Source: Paulinella micropora
Lineage: Eukaryota; Cercozoa; Imbricatea; Euglyphida; Paulinellidae
Length of the DNA stretch: 37,500 nucleotides
NCBI GenBank assembly: GCA_019918135.1
Contig: WBZZ01000961.1
Location: 37,501 to 75,000 of the forward strand
Direction: 5' to 3'
Under the pieces are notes generated by a model, which saw only the letters and a program-made list of their open reading frames with translations, was not told where the DNA came from and did no database searches. Of the stretch, positions 21,213-30,518 are shown in pieces (position 1 is the first letter of the stretch; each line of letters starts with the position of its first letter). Made by a program: the position numbers and the translations under genes.

Positions 21213-21334
21213 GTCTTATCCATTTCAAGTTGATTATTAAGCAAATTTTGGTCCCACAGGAATCCTTAAAATTCTATATTTCTGTCTCATTGGGACCACA
21301 ACTTGCTTAATAATCAACTTGAAATGGATAAGAC
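21213..21334. repeat. Near-perfect 44-bp hairpin
   Basis: The left arm 21213-21256 starts GTCTTATCCATTTCAAGTTG. The right arm 21291-21334 is its reverse complement with a few mismatches, and the loop is about 34 bases. Both arms include GGTCCCA/TGGGACC words like those in the adjacent field. No coding. Confidence 0.85.
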
Positions 21335-21836
21335 CTGTCCCAGCGGGACTACCGGACGGATCCTATCCCGCGGGACTAAATCAAGTAGTCCCTCTGCGAC
21401 TAACTTGATCTTTCTGGGACCAAACCGATCAGTTCGTCTTGGACTAGTTCAGTCCCAGTGGGACCGTTTTAGTCGCTATACGACCAATGCGTCACAAGAG
21501 AATTGGTCCCAGAGTCTTGTCCCAGAAATTTGATTAATGAGACAAGTCCCAGCGAGACCGACTTTGCCCCTGTGGGACCAATTTAGTCACATGAAAAGGG
21601 GGGGTCCATAACAGTAATTTGAAAGGGACCAAATTAGTCCCGCAGAGACTAATGCCGTTCCACAGGGACTAATCAGTTCCATCTGTTTAGTCCTGCTGGA
21701 CTGTGCGGGACTAATTCCGTTCCCGAGGGACTAATCAGTTCCATCTGTTTAGTCCCTGCTGGACTGTTTTAGCCTAAAGTCTCGATGAAACCAAGGCAAT
21801 TGGTCGCAGGATACCAGAGAAATGAGAGATTGGTAA
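21335..21836. repeat. Field of GGGACTA / TAGTCCC palindromic words
   Basis: Dozens of GTCCC/GGGAC words in both orientations, often paired as TCCCnnnnGGGACTA. One unit with ATCAGTTCCATCTGTTTAGT is duplicated in tandem at about 21670-21770. No ORF of interest. It resembles an array of degenerate short palindromic repeats derived from a transposon end. Confidence 0.75.
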
Positions 21837-21963
21837 TAATTAGTCCCACAACATATTAAATATTAATAAAATCAGACCCAGAGCAATGAAACTTTGATGA
21901 TAATTAGTCCCATAGCATATTAAATATTAATAAAATCAGTCCCAGAGAAATGAAAAATGAGAT
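21837..21963. repeat. Tandem duplication of a 64-bp TAGTCCC-containing unit
   Basis: Two copies beginning TAATTAGTCCCA and sharing CATATTAAATATTAATAAAA, each ending in an AGAGMAATGAAA-like segment. It continues the palindromic-word field on its right side. Confidence 0.8.
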
Positions 21964-22386
21964 TTTAATAATAATTGTAAGTATTTAATACAGTACACCA
22001 TGCAGCTCAAAGGTTACACATCAAACTGTATTAAAACCTCTTAACACTAGGGTTATTAATAGTATCTAATAGTACATAAGGACACAAATCATTCGTCTAA
22101 TCGAAAACCGCACTGTTCCAGTCCCGTCAATGAAAAAGCCATGCGTTCTGCTGATTGAGGTTTGCCTTTGTTATCGAAACCATAGCGTTTCTACAGAAAA
22201 GTACGTAAGTACATATGTACGTAAATAAGTAAAGAAATAAGAATGAAAGCAGATGAAAATGCAGTAAGTAAAGACGTAGCTACCCTAACTATCGACCAGG
22301 AACAGTAAGATTAATTATCTATTACTTTTATGATTATTATTGTTATTACAATTATTATTATTATTATTGTTATTATTATTATTATT
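21964..22386. other. Non-coding stretch ending in a TTA microsatellite
   Basis: No gene seen. GTACGTAAGTACATATGTAC-like words lie near 22201-22225. A TTATTA tract begins at about 22320 and leads into the first repeat of the SINE cluster. Confidence 0.6.
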
Positions 22387-22525
22387 CTGATTGGTATAAA
22401 GCTCCTAGAGTAATGTTCTATGCCGTCACTTCCTTTATTCCACCGATTGGTGTGGAGACTTTCCTTATGGAATGGAGGATTGGATGCACATGGCCTTTTG
22501 GCTCAGCAATTGGCAGGAGATACAC
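22387..22525 (+). mobile_element. Repeat family C, 5'-truncated copy
   Basis: Shares CTGATTGGTATAAAGCTCCT through GGCAGGAGATACAC with three other copies (22603-22765, and minus 35960-36133 and 36167-36340). It lacks the first 30 bases of the longer copies. It is followed directly by (TTA)n. No A or B box seen. Confidence 0.85.
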
Positions 22526-22601
<76 letters not shown>

Positions 22602-22602
22602 T

Positions 22603-22765
22603 AGGGAGTACATAGGCCATCGGTCCTTTCCATGGGCTGATTGGTATAAAGCTCCTAGAGTAATGTTCTATGCCGTCACTTCCTTTATTCCACCGATTGG
22701 TGTGGAGACTTTCCTTATGGAATGGAGGACTGGATGCACATGGCCTTTTGGCTTAGCAATTGGCA
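22603..22765 (+). mobile_element. Repeat family C, longer copy
   Basis: A 163-base copy starting AGGGAGTACATAGGCCATCG, preceded and followed by (TTA)n. Its last 45 bases resemble the 3' end of family B (GCACATGGCC, GGCTCAGC words). Confidence 0.85.
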
Positions 22766-22775
22766 GGAGATACAC

Positions 22776-22809
<34 letters not shown>

Positions 22810-22894
22810 GTGAATCTGCCTTGGAGTGTTGACTGTGACATATTTGAGGGAAATCCCGATGAAAAAACCTAGTCACACTTGCTAAACAGAGTTC

Positions 22895-23303
22895 CAGCCC
22901 AATGGCCTCAAGGCGTTAAACTGTGACGCCAACTCATAACCCTTTGGTGGTAGATGCTGGGGAGGAGGGTCGTTGCGCGCGTAAAAGATCTTAAAATCCG
23001 CATATGCTGGCTGATAGCCCAGGACCCAGCAGACACCAGATTGTTATGGGTGGGGTTTCGAGGCAGCTCTAGCAACCGCGCTTGGTGTATGCACTTGCAC
23101 ATTCGGTGACGTCTTGCAAGAGGTTGCTGGGACTGCGGAATAACCTCGGCTTAGTGCAGTCTTGCCCTCAGGAGCTCCATCGGTGGCCCCGATCATCAGG
23201 CGAGAGACTGACACGGGGGGGTGGAGGACCTGGAACAAGGGTATTGGAGGCTTATGTCCGTTGAGGATATGCCATTAGCTGCATCAGTACGCCTCAGATA
23301 TAG
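22895..23303 (+). mobile_element. Repeat family E, about 409-bp SINE-like element
   Basis: Runs from CAGCCCAATGGCCTCAAGGC to GCCTCAGATATAG, then (TTATTA). A second copy lies inverted at 36976-37392. The 3' end reads ATTGGAGGCTTATGTCC, similar to families A and D. The 60-codon ORFs inside conflict between strands and look non-coding. A clear tRNA-like head was not found. Confidence 0.85.
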
Positions 23304-23429
23304 TATTATCATTATTTTTATTATTATTCTTATTATTACTACTACTATTATTATCATCATCATCATTATTATCATCATCATTATCATCATCATTACTATT
23401 ATTATTATTATTATTATTAATATTATTAT

Positions 23430-23690
23430 GGACACCGTGATAGCCCAGTGGTCAAGTTCTACCATCTGGGCCCTGTCGCCAGTTCGATTCCCGTCGGTGC
23501 CACCAGTATTTTCATTGAACATACCGGTCCGTCTGGACCAGTATTTTCATTGAACATACCGGTCCGTCTGGAAGTGTTGGAACTGCCCTTGCGGGGGTGT
23601 CATTAGAGCCTATCGTCAATTCTTCGTACTCCCCTCAGAGACGATGGAGGCGCATGTGCAGAAATGCATCAGCCATTGACAGAGAAGCAC
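23430..23690 (+). mobile_element. SINE family A with 35-bp internal tandem duplication
   Basis: A box TAGCCCAGTGG at 23441 and B box AGTTCGATTCC downstream. The segment starting CCAGTATTTTCATTGAACAT occurs twice in tandem. A short deletion removes part of the CTCACGGGTGAG stretch. The tail is TATTAATATTATTA. Confidence 0.92.
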
Positions 23691-23718
23691 TATTAATATT
23701 ATTATTATTATTATTATT

Positions 23719-23768
23719 AATGGCACATGTCCAGGATCTGGATCTGATGCTATAGTCTGAGGAAGCCT
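23719..23768 (+). mobile_element. Short SINE 3'-end fragment, family D
   Basis: The plus-strand copy of the fragment found twice in PCC beta intron 1. It lies within (TTA)n between two family A copies and has lost AGG near its start. Confidence 0.75.
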
Positions 23769-23769
23769 A

Positions 23770-23811
23770 TTATTATTAATATTATTATTATTATTATCAT
23801 CATCATCATCA

Positions 23812-23842
<31 letters not shown>

Positions 23843-23988
23843 CATTATATTACTACTACTACTACTATTATTATTACCATCATCATCATCCTTATTATTC
23901 TTATTCTTATTCTTATTCTTATTCTTATTCTTATTCTTATTCTTATTCTTATTCTTATTCTTATTCTTATTCTTATTATTATTATTTA
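23770..23988. repeat. (TTA)n, (ATC)n and (TTATTC)n microsatellites
   Basis: TTA/ATC units pass into about 14 copies of a TTATTC hexamer at 23893-23980. They form the spacer between two SINE copies. Confidence 0.95.
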
Positions 23989-24254
23989 GGACACCGTGAT
24001 AGCCCAGTGGTCAAGTTCTACCATCTGGGCCCTGTCGCCAGTTCGATTCCCGTCGGTGCCACCAGTATTTTCATTGAACATACCGGTCCGTCTGGACCAG
24101 TATTTTCATTGAACATACCGGTCCGTCTGGAAGTGTTGGAACTGCCCTTGCGGGGGTGTCATTAGAGCCTATCGTCAATTCTTCGTACTCCCCTCACGGG
24201 TGAGACGATGGAGGCGCATGTGCAGAAATGCATCAGCCATTGACAGAGAAGCAC
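23989..24254 (+). mobile_element. SINE family A with 35-bp duplication, full length
   Basis: Complete copy from GGACACCGTG to GAGAAGCAC with A and B boxes, and with the same internal CCAGTATTTTCATTGAACAT duplication as the 23430 copy. A (TTA)n tail follows and leads straight into the next copy. Confidence 0.93.
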
Positions 24255-24282
24255 TATTATTATTATTATTATTATCATTATT

Positions 24283-24513
24283 GGACACCGTGATAGCCCA
24301 GTGGTCAAGTTCTACCATCTGGGCCCTGTCGCCAGTTCGATTCCCGTCGGTGCCACCAGTATTTTCATTGAACATACCGGTCCGTCTGGAAGTGTTGGAA
24401 CTGCCCTTGCGGGGGTGTCATTAGAGCCTATCGTCAATTCTTCGTACTCCCCTCACGGGTGAGACGATGGAGGCGCATGTGCAGAAATGCATCAGCCATT
24501 GACAGAGAAGCAC
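24283..24513 (+). mobile_element. SINE family A, full length, single-unit form
   Basis: A 231-base copy without the internal duplication. It starts directly in the (TTA/TCA) tail of the preceding SINE, making a head-to-tail pair. Confidence 0.93.
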
Positions 24514-24545
24514 TATTATTATCATTATTATCATTATTATTATTT

Positions 24546-24797
24546 ACCCCTGTGAGTACCTCCATGCGGGACCTACCCAGTCTCGTGGAGCTCTCACGCG
24601 GGGAAGATCAATCATTTGTAGTTGATTTCCTGCAAGGTACCCGACACTGTGTGGGTAGTAGGGACTTTTGGGGCCTTCTATGCAGGATGGTTAGAGTCAC
24701 TCTTCCCTCCCCAACATACTCACTGTAGTCCCTGTTGGGTCGAGGGATGGAGGCGCATGGCCCTCGGGCTCAGCCATGACAGATCAATATATACATT
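24546..24797 (+). mobile_element. Repeat family B, single copy
   Basis: About 250 bases bounded by (TTA)n on both sides. The 3' end GATGGAGGCGCATGG then GGCTCAGCCATGACAGA matches family A and C ends, while the 5' part (ACCCCTGTGAGTACC onward) is unlike either. Confidence 0.7.
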
Positions 24798-24821
24798 ATT
24801 ATTATTATTATTATCATTATT

Positions 24822-25029
24822 TCAAGTTCTACCATCTGGGCCCTGTCGCCAGTTCGATTCCCGTCGGTGCCACCAGTATTTTCATTGAACATACCGGTCC
24901 GTCTGGAAGTGTTGGAGCTGCCCTGCGGGGGTGTCATTAGAGCCTATCGTCAATTCTTCGTACTCCCCTCACGGGTGAGACGATGGAGGCACATGTGCAG
25001 ATTTGCATCAGCCATTGACAGAGAAACAC
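24822..25029 (+). mobile_element. SINE family A, head-truncated copy
   Basis: Starts inside the head at TCAAGTTCTACC, so the A box is missing. It keeps the B box and the full body to GAGAAACAC, followed by TTA/TCA units. Confidence 0.9.
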
Positions 25030-25127
25030 TATTATCATTATTATTATTATCATTATTATTGTTGTTAGTGTTGTTGTTGTGACAATTGCTTATAATTACA
25101 GTGCTAGCTACCTGGGTAAATATCAAA

Positions 25128-25427
25128 ATGGAAAGGAGGTTGTTGTTGATTATTCTTTCCATTCTCATTTCCATTCTGTTACCACAATGTGCTGCTGTCG
25201 CACCTTATTGGAGCGCTGCATCCAAGAATCCCAACATCCCTATTTTACAAAACAAAACTATATATATATGTATAAAAAAATGTACTTATATAACTGAAAG
25301 CAAAAAAAGTTACTTCGATGACTGCTTTGTCTTTTCTTTTCTTGGACACTCCCATTGCAGGATCCATCCAGACCGTGCCGACAAGCAAGTTTTTTGCTTG
25401 CTTGACTGTGCAGCCCAACATTTCTGA
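25128..25427 (+). CDS. Candidate small secreted cysteine-containing protein (weak)
   Basis: ORF of about 99 codons in the frame starting MERRLLLIILSILISILLPQ, a good signal-peptide pattern. A cysteine-bearing tail follows (CIKKC, DDC, HC, FC, DC). No family recognised. The AT microsatellite at 25259-25275 lies inside it and a competing minus-strand ORF overlaps the second half, so coding status is doubtful. Confidence 0.25.
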   Translation: MERRLLLIILSILISILLPQCAAVAPYWSAASKNPNIPILQNKTIYICIKKCTYITESKKSYFDDCFVFSFLGHSHCRIHPDRADKQVFCLLDCAAQHF

Positions 25428-25493
25428 GACTTCTTCTGGTAGGATTGCGTTGACTTTGAAATAGATTCTTCCTTGGTGCTGACAGTAAGTCAT
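25245..25493 (-). CDS. Candidate exon on the minus strand (weak)
   Basis: The minus-strand frame includes GRIYFKVNAILPEEVSEMLG and TVKQAKNLLVGTVWMDPAMG, then KKRKDKAVIEV. A splice-acceptor-like TTACTGTCAG sits just inside the start and a GTAACT donor-like word near 25315, so an internal exon of about 165 bases is possible. The PEEVSEMLGCTVKQAKNLL stretch has a helix-turn-helix look. Not recognised. It overlaps the plus-strand candidate, and at most one is likely real. Confidence 0.25.
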   Translation of the reverse strand: MTYCQHQGRIYFKVNAILPEEVSEMLGCTVKQAKNLLVGTVWMDPAMGVSKKRKDKAVIEVTFFAFSYISTFFYTYIYSFVL

Positions 25494-25517
25494 TTTTTTC
25501 CAATGAATTCGTCTTTC

Positions 25518-25580
25518 TTCTTCTTCTTCCCTTGTCCTTGTTCTTCTTCTTCTTCTTCTTCTTCTTCTTCTTCTTCTTCT
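25518..25580. repeat. (TTC)n microsatellite
   Basis: TTC/TCT units, read as poly-Arg or poly-Phe in artefact ORFs. It lies at the left margin of the GC-rich island. Confidence 0.95.
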
Positions 25581-25802
25581 ACCACTTCTTCTTACAAACA
25601 AGGCCCCACGAGCGCCGAAACGTGACGACGCGCGAGCGTGCTAAAAAAAAGAAGATTCGGAAAAAAAATTTAAAAAGAATGATCAAAGTAGCCCCCCTTT
25701 TTTTCCGGGTTTGCTTGAACTCACGTTACAGGTAGACCTTTTTTTTAATGATAGTGAATTGTGGGGGGGGGGGGGGGGCCGACGCTGCCGGGCTTTCTTT
25801 TA

Positions 25803-26418
25803 CTAGCAGCAGCCTAGGCCCGCCTTCACGCTGTTGCTGGTGTCGACGACGCTGACCGTTTCTTTCTCTGCTCTCCTGTGGCTGATCTCGGCCGCCTGAA
25901 CCAAGAACGGCCGGATCTTAGCCATCAATTCTTCTTGCGAGTCTGTTTCTGCGCTAGTATGCAGGATCCGCCCCTCGAATTGCTGCCTCAAGTCACTGTT
26001 GCCGTGCAGTTCGTCCTCTGCGCCATCGTACCCCCGATCGCGCTGGCAGCCGACCAGTACGAACAGGATGTCCTCGTTCTTGTCTTTCGAAGAAGTGTTA
26101 AACTTCAGTACCTCCTGGTAGAAATTTTCTTTTTCTAAGCTGCAGCACACCAGGGCCATGTGCGCGCCGCGCATGTAATTCGAAATCATGGAGTCAAAAC
26201 GCTCCTGCCCGGCCGTATCCCAGACCCAGATCTGGTGCAGTTGGTTATCGAGCTCTATGGCGGGCAAGATCTTGAAATCCAGACCAACCGTGGCGGGTGT
26301 GGCATTCGCTGGGGGGCCTGTTATCCGCAAGCTTCTGCAAGAGGGAGGACTTGCCTGCGCTCGAAGATCCCAGCATGACTACTTTGAGGTATTTGCCGGT
26401 CGCGACCCTTCTTTGCAT
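25803..26418 (-). CDS. Rab-like small GTPase with degenerate G4 motif, apparent frameshift
   Basis: Start chosen at MQRRVATGKYLKVVMLG because Rab proteins begin shortly before the first strand. G1 is GSSSAGKSSLL, G2 is the T in TPATVGLDFK, G3 is WDTAGQERF and G5 is HTSAE. The C-terminus is GLGCC, a double-cysteine geranylgeranylation signal. At G4 the family NKxD is replaced: VLVGCQRDR stands where VLVGNKCDL is expected, so guanine specificity may be lost or changed. The frame breaks at a G6 run (26311-26316), between the P-loop and the switch I region. A one-base change there would explain it. No introns, unlike PCC beta. Rab proteins direct vesicle traffic on membranes. Divergent from the ORF at 27006. 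Confidence 0.8.
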
Positions 26419-27005
26419 ACCCTTGTCTTGTTTCGCTGCCTTTTTTGGGGGGGACTGTGAGGTCTGCCTTGGGGTTTGCCAAGGAGAAGAATTTTTTTTT
26501 TTTTTAACCAAGAAAAAAAAGCCAAGCACGCACAAAGAAGGGAGGGTAAAAGAATGGGGGGGCGGGGAGGGCTTCGTTTTTTTTCGGGTTTGAACTAACT
26601 TTGCTGTCTAGTACTCGGAAGGGACCGCGGGGGGGAGGGGGGAAGAGAGGGAAAGAGTGTTAGGTACGGGGGGAAAGCGAGGGGCGCGAGGCCCGGGGGG
26701 CGCGAGGCCCGGGGGCGAGGGAAAGAGGGCAGGGGGGGGAGCGAGTGCAGCAGGACAAGCAAAAAAAGGAAACGGCTCGTTTAGATCTTAAATTCAAGGG
26801 CGGGGGAAAAAGCAAAAGGAGGTTTTAAAGAAAGAAAAAGAGCTCCGGAAGCGCAGAGATTTCAGGCTTTTTTCTTGGTCCCTCCCTTCCATTGGCTCTC
26901 CCCCGCGCTTCCTTGCACTTTGTGAGAGCCTGGTAACCCCCCCCCCCCTCCTTTTCTTTCTGTTGTTACTGCGTGCGCCGGCTGGTTGCGCACTTTTGCA
27001 CCGAG
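26419..27005. promoter_or_regulatory. Divergent spacer with homopolymers, between the Rab-like gene and ORF A
   Basis: About 590 bases with runs of T, A, G and C (for example 26488-26505, 26624-26640, 26938-26950) and a directly repeated GGGGCGCGAGGCCCGGGGG unit at about 26680-26712. It should contain the start regions of both genes. No TATA box stands out. Confidence 0.45.
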
Positions 27006-27795
27006 ATGGACGGAAGCAGAGTAAAGTATGGGGTGCTGAACCCCGAAGAAGAAGAATATGGCGCAGTGGCTATCAGTGCCTTGGCGCAGACGAGGGCCGA
27101 CAGCATGAAGCGCGACCGGCCCGCTGGGTACCAGGGCGAGCCAGTCATCCAACTGCGCCCGTGCGACCTGTTGGTGGCCAAGAACGCGGCCATTTTGCGA
27201 TCGAGAACTAGCTTCATCAACGTGACGAATTGTGTCACCAACTGGCCAATCTATGTGCCGAAGAAAGATGAAAGAGAGGTAAAAGCCAAGTGCAAACCGA
27301 AAGGTACGAAAAAGGACGACGAAGCAACGGAGCTCACCGAGTGGACCTTTCTGGGCATCTGCGGCGAGGACAGCGAGCCCGGCGGGCGGCCGTCCAAGCC
27401 CCTGCGGGTGCAGGGTGCAGGGTGTGTCGGACGTGTTCCTGCCGCGCTACGGCACGGGGCAACAGTGGGCGCACAACGACATGCTCTTGTTCACTAGGCT
27501 GCCTACCCAGCAGGAGCATTACGGCAAGATCGACATACAAGGGCAGGACTCGCGCACTCGATTCTTGATCGAGGCGCGCAGCTTGCTGACGGCCTCGCAA
27601 CAACGTGATTTCCCCAAGGAGTACGACGAAACAGAGTTGCAAGGCAAAAATGCGACTCAGCTGCAACAGCTCATCTTGAACCTAGTCGACCGGAGGCTGG
27701 AGCTGGCCATGACAACCGAACTCAACGAGCAGTTCGTGGGTCTCAGCGTGCGCTCCGCTCAGTTTGGACAAATGGGCCGTGTCTACATTCAGTAA
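27006..27795 (+). CDS. Unrecognised intronless protein A, frameshifted by a 7-bp duplication
   Basis: Starts MDGSRVKYGVLNPEEEEYG and ends FGQMGRVYIQ, about 260 residues. The frame switches at 27406-27419, where GGGTGCA is present twice in tandem. Without one unit the two parts (RPSKPLRVQG and GVSDVFLPRYGTGQQW) share a frame, which is strong evidence of a single gene. Visible features are a cysteine pair region near the middle (FLGICGEDSE), a lysine-rich loop KAKCKPKGTKKDD and a helical C-terminal third (NATQLQQLILNLVDRRLEL). No family recognised. Convergent with ORF B. Confidence 0.6.
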
Positions 27796-27986
27796 AAACA
27801 ATTTGGAACGCCGAGACTACAAACCTCTCGCCGGCGCTCGCCGTTGTTTCAAAAAAAAGATTTTTAGCAAAAAAAGAAAACAAAGGGTGAAAGAAAAAAC
27901 TTTTTTTTAAATTTAACAAGAAACGGACGGGTGTTTTCTTTGGCCGTTATTTCGCCACCAACTTCCGCCCGGGTTTTTCTTCTGCG
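27796..27986. terminator. Convergent 3' spacer between ORFs A and B
   Basis: 190 bases holding A8, T8 and other A or T runs in both orientations between two stop codons. It probably contains the 3' ends of both transcripts. No precise signal can be named. Confidence 0.35.
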
Positions 27987-29987
27987 TTATGCCTGGCCCA
28001 GAGACCACCGCGCAAACGCCGCCGTGCGACCCAAGCTCGACAGAGCGGCCACTTGCTCAGTGTCAATTGCCTTGGCAATCTGGCGCGTGTCTGCCTGGAT
28101 GCTGGCTGAGTCGTTGCTGACACCTTCCACCCAGCAGCTCAGGTCGAAGAGCAAACGTTGCCTGTACCACTGCGCCCAGCCGCCGGTCAAGGAATTGTAC
28201 TCGGCGGTTGACACGTTTTGGACCGAGAATTTGTCGTTGTGGTCGGACAGCAGAAGCAGATAACAGTCGTTTGGCAGCTCGGCCGCTGCAACCAGGGAGC
28301 CCCGGCCTAGTAGGGGCAGCCAGTACTGGCAATGGTTGAATACCGCGTGCACCGCGGCCCCGGCATTCTTTTGGGCCACCAGGCACGCCGCCGTGGAGAC
28401 GGCGGTCTGCAGGAGGCCGCGCCGTTTCCCCAGAGCGGGCAGCGCGTAGCACACCAGCAGCCCTACGCGGTAGGACGCGAACAACTCTTCTGTCGTCAGC
28501 CAGGCCTGCGCCACTTCTGGGTGTTCCTTTTTGAATGTAGCGTACGAGGCCGAGGCGGCTATGGTCGGGTGGGCTAGGCACAGCGCCGAATAAGCGTCAG
28601 CGCCGCCCTGGAGGCGTGTAAGGGGGTGCCTGCCGTTCCAAGTATCAGTACCAGCGCAGGAGCTGTGCATCCTCTTGACCTGTGTAGTTACATCGAGCGG
28701 TGTGTACATAACCTTGAACATGTCGCTTTGTGCCGTGCTGGGCTGCGTAGAGGCAAACAAGGCCGCCTGTGTACAAGGGCTATACACGCACAGCTCGTAA
28801 TCCGGGCCTGGCTTCAAGATCTTGAACAAGAAATCCGCCGCATAATGCCGATCGACCTGGCTGCCAGTAGAAGGGGTCGCGGCGAACAGGCTCAGCGCGC
28901 AATATGCTTGACAGGAAGTTATGGCCGCTTGGGACAGGTCGCAGCCCGCAGGAAACGAGGCCAGAGACTCGTGAAATGCACTTGAACGCTCAGAGGATGG
29001 CCCGGGTGCGCCTGTTGTGCCGGGCCCCTGTTCTGCTTTGCCTTCTCTCTCTTCGTCCAGCTGGCCATTTGCATATTTCACGACTCGCAGGTTCACTTTG
29101 TCTTGCAGGAAGTTCTCGCAGGTATGCGCGGCTAGCTCCGCAATCAGCCTGGCAGCTGACAATTTTTTCCCTTGCGTGTAGATTTGCTCGAAATTGTCGT
29201 GCGATTTTATGGGGTTCATTGCTCTGACTTTCCAAATGCTTGCGGGCGCAACTTCGCCTTGTTTGATCAGCGAGCCGGTGGGGCAGTTCAGCAAGAAGTA
29301 GCAAAAGAGCGACGCCCTCCGCATCGTGTAGAGAAAAGCACTGTTGCTGTTTGCATCGCTTTCCTCGGGCAGGCCAAAGATAATTTTTGTGCTATCGGTG
29401 GTTTTATAATCTTCGTACTTTGCGGTTTGTTGCGGGTCGGCAAATCGACAGAAGTACCCATGAAAGTTGCCAGTGGTATTCCTGTGCGAGAAATTTAGGT
29501 AGTATTGCCTGAACTTGTCCAGGCTGGTTTGCCTGAATTCTGCTTCTGGGTTCCAACCAGAGGCACGAAGGTAATTTTTGATGAAGGTGTTGAGCACTTG
29601 ACAGCACGCTCTATTACCCCAAACAGTTGTCAAACTTTTAGCAAGGGCTTCGTAGGTCAGGACCATGGCTGCGATTACTCTGCCCCACTCACGGTCTGTG
29701 TCAAAGCCTCTGCCGTCGTATTTGGTGAGGTAGTCACCAACGCGCCATCCAGCAAGCGAATTTGCCATGTACAGCAAAGGCGGACAAGGGGCTCGACTAA
29801 AAGAGCATTGGACCGTGAATGGGCTGTCTCCCGGGTCGAATTTGACCTCCGTTGCTAGAGGGATCATGTCTTCTTTTTTGTTTTTTCCCTGACGTAGCTC
29901 TGCTATGGACAGCAAAGTGAGCAAAGCTTTGTTGAGTGTGCCTTCAATCGTCATTGCAGGTCGTTCCCCACTTCCCGGAGCAGACAT
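27987..29987 (-). CDS. Unrecognised 666-residue intronless protein B
   Basis: The longest intact ORF in the window, starting MSAPGSGERPAMTIEGTLNK and ending AAFARWSLGQA. No stops or frameshifts. It is largely alpha-helical in appearance, with an internal low-complexity G/S/P/E hinge (EEREGKAEQGPGTTGAPGPS) near residue 320 dividing two similar-sized halves. The second half is alanine- and cysteine-rich (ITSCQAYCALSLFAATP, VCYALPALGKRRGLLQTAVS). No signal peptide, transmembrane run or catalytic motif recognised. A structural or scaffolding protein is possible but unsupported. Base composition is GC-rich, like A, C and D. Confidence 0.7.
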   Translation of the reverse strand: MSAPGSGERPAMTIEGTLNKALLTLLSIAELRQGKNKKEDMIPLATEVKFDPGDSPFTVQCSFSRAPCPPLLYMANSLAGWRVGDYLTKYDGRGFDTDREWGRVIAAMVLTYEALAKSLTTVWGNRACCQVLNTFIKNYLRASGWNPEAEFRQTSLDKFRQYYLNFSHRNTTGNFHGYFCRFADPQQTAKYEDYKTTDSTKIIFGLPEESDANSNSAFLYTMRRASLFCYFLLNCPTGSLIKQGEVAPASIWKVRAMNPIKSHDNFEQIYTQGKKLSAARLIAELAAHTCENFLQDKVNLRVVKYANGQLDEEREGKAEQGPGTTGAPGPSSERSSAFHESLASFPAGCDLSQAAITSCQAYCALSLFAATPSTGSQVDRHYAADFLFKILKPGPDYELCVYSPCTQAALFASTQPSTAQSDMFKVMYTPLDVTTQVKRMHSSCAGTDTWNGRHPLTRLQGGADAYSALCLAHPTIAASASYATFKKEHPEVAQAWLTTEELFASYRVGLLVCYALPALGKRRGLLQTAVSTAACLVAQKNAGAAVHAVFNHCQYWLPLLGRGSLVAAAELPNDCYLLLLSDHNDKFSVQNVSTAEYNSLTGGWAQWYRQRLLFDLSCWVEGVSNDSASIQADTRQIAKAIDTEQVAALSSLGRTAAFARWSLGQA

Positions 29988-30518
29988 CTAGAGAATAAGA
30001 TCACAGCCTGCCCGCACGTGCAAATTGAACCTCTCTAAAGCCAAAGAACAAGAGTATTAAAAAACAAGGGTCATCCAAAAAAAAACCACGACGACTCTTT
30101 TCTTTCATTTTCTTTCCGACCCCTCTCCCTCCCTCCCAAAAGCAAAGGGAAACTGTTACTAGCACATTCTGCGCCATAAGTCCCCCCCCCCTCCCTCGCT
30201 CCCTTTTTATCACCGTTTCCTTTCTCGGCCCCCCCCCACCCTCCCTCCACCCCATCCCCCTTCTTTTTCGTGGCGGTCCTGTTCGGTTTTTTCAAATTTT
30301 TTTATTATTATTACGTGCATAGTAAAAAGAGTGCTGGCAAGCGAGGAAACGTGATGTGTGTGTGAAAGGAGGGGGGGGGGTGGGGTTTAAGTCAGGGCGC
30401 AAAGCTACGGCGCGCCCACAGGCTCGAGCATTCGGTCCTCCCTCCTTTTCCCCCTTTGTGGTAACGCCCGCACAGGAACGCGGAAAGAATTGGGAAGGAT
30501 GGCGAGGGGGGGGGATGG
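29988..30518. other. Homopolymer-rich spacer between ORFs B and C
   Basis: About 530 bases of C-rich and T-rich runs (30181-30192, 30226-30260) and a G-run near 30370. It contains no credible ORF and presumably carries the promoter of B and the 3' end of C. Confidence 0.5.

Noticed and set aside
23430..23500. Functional tRNA gene
   Set aside because: The A and B boxes are good, but the T stem and D stem do not pair properly and there are extra bases before the A box. The sequence is repeated as part of a SINE.
22413..23553. ORFs with poly-Ile or poly-Leu blocks in the SINE clusters
   Set aside because: Translations of TTA/TAA tails and non-coding SINE bodies. The same peptides recur in each copy.
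28063..29304. ORFs in other frames over ORF B
   Set aside because: Shadow frames of a GC-rich 666-codon ORF.
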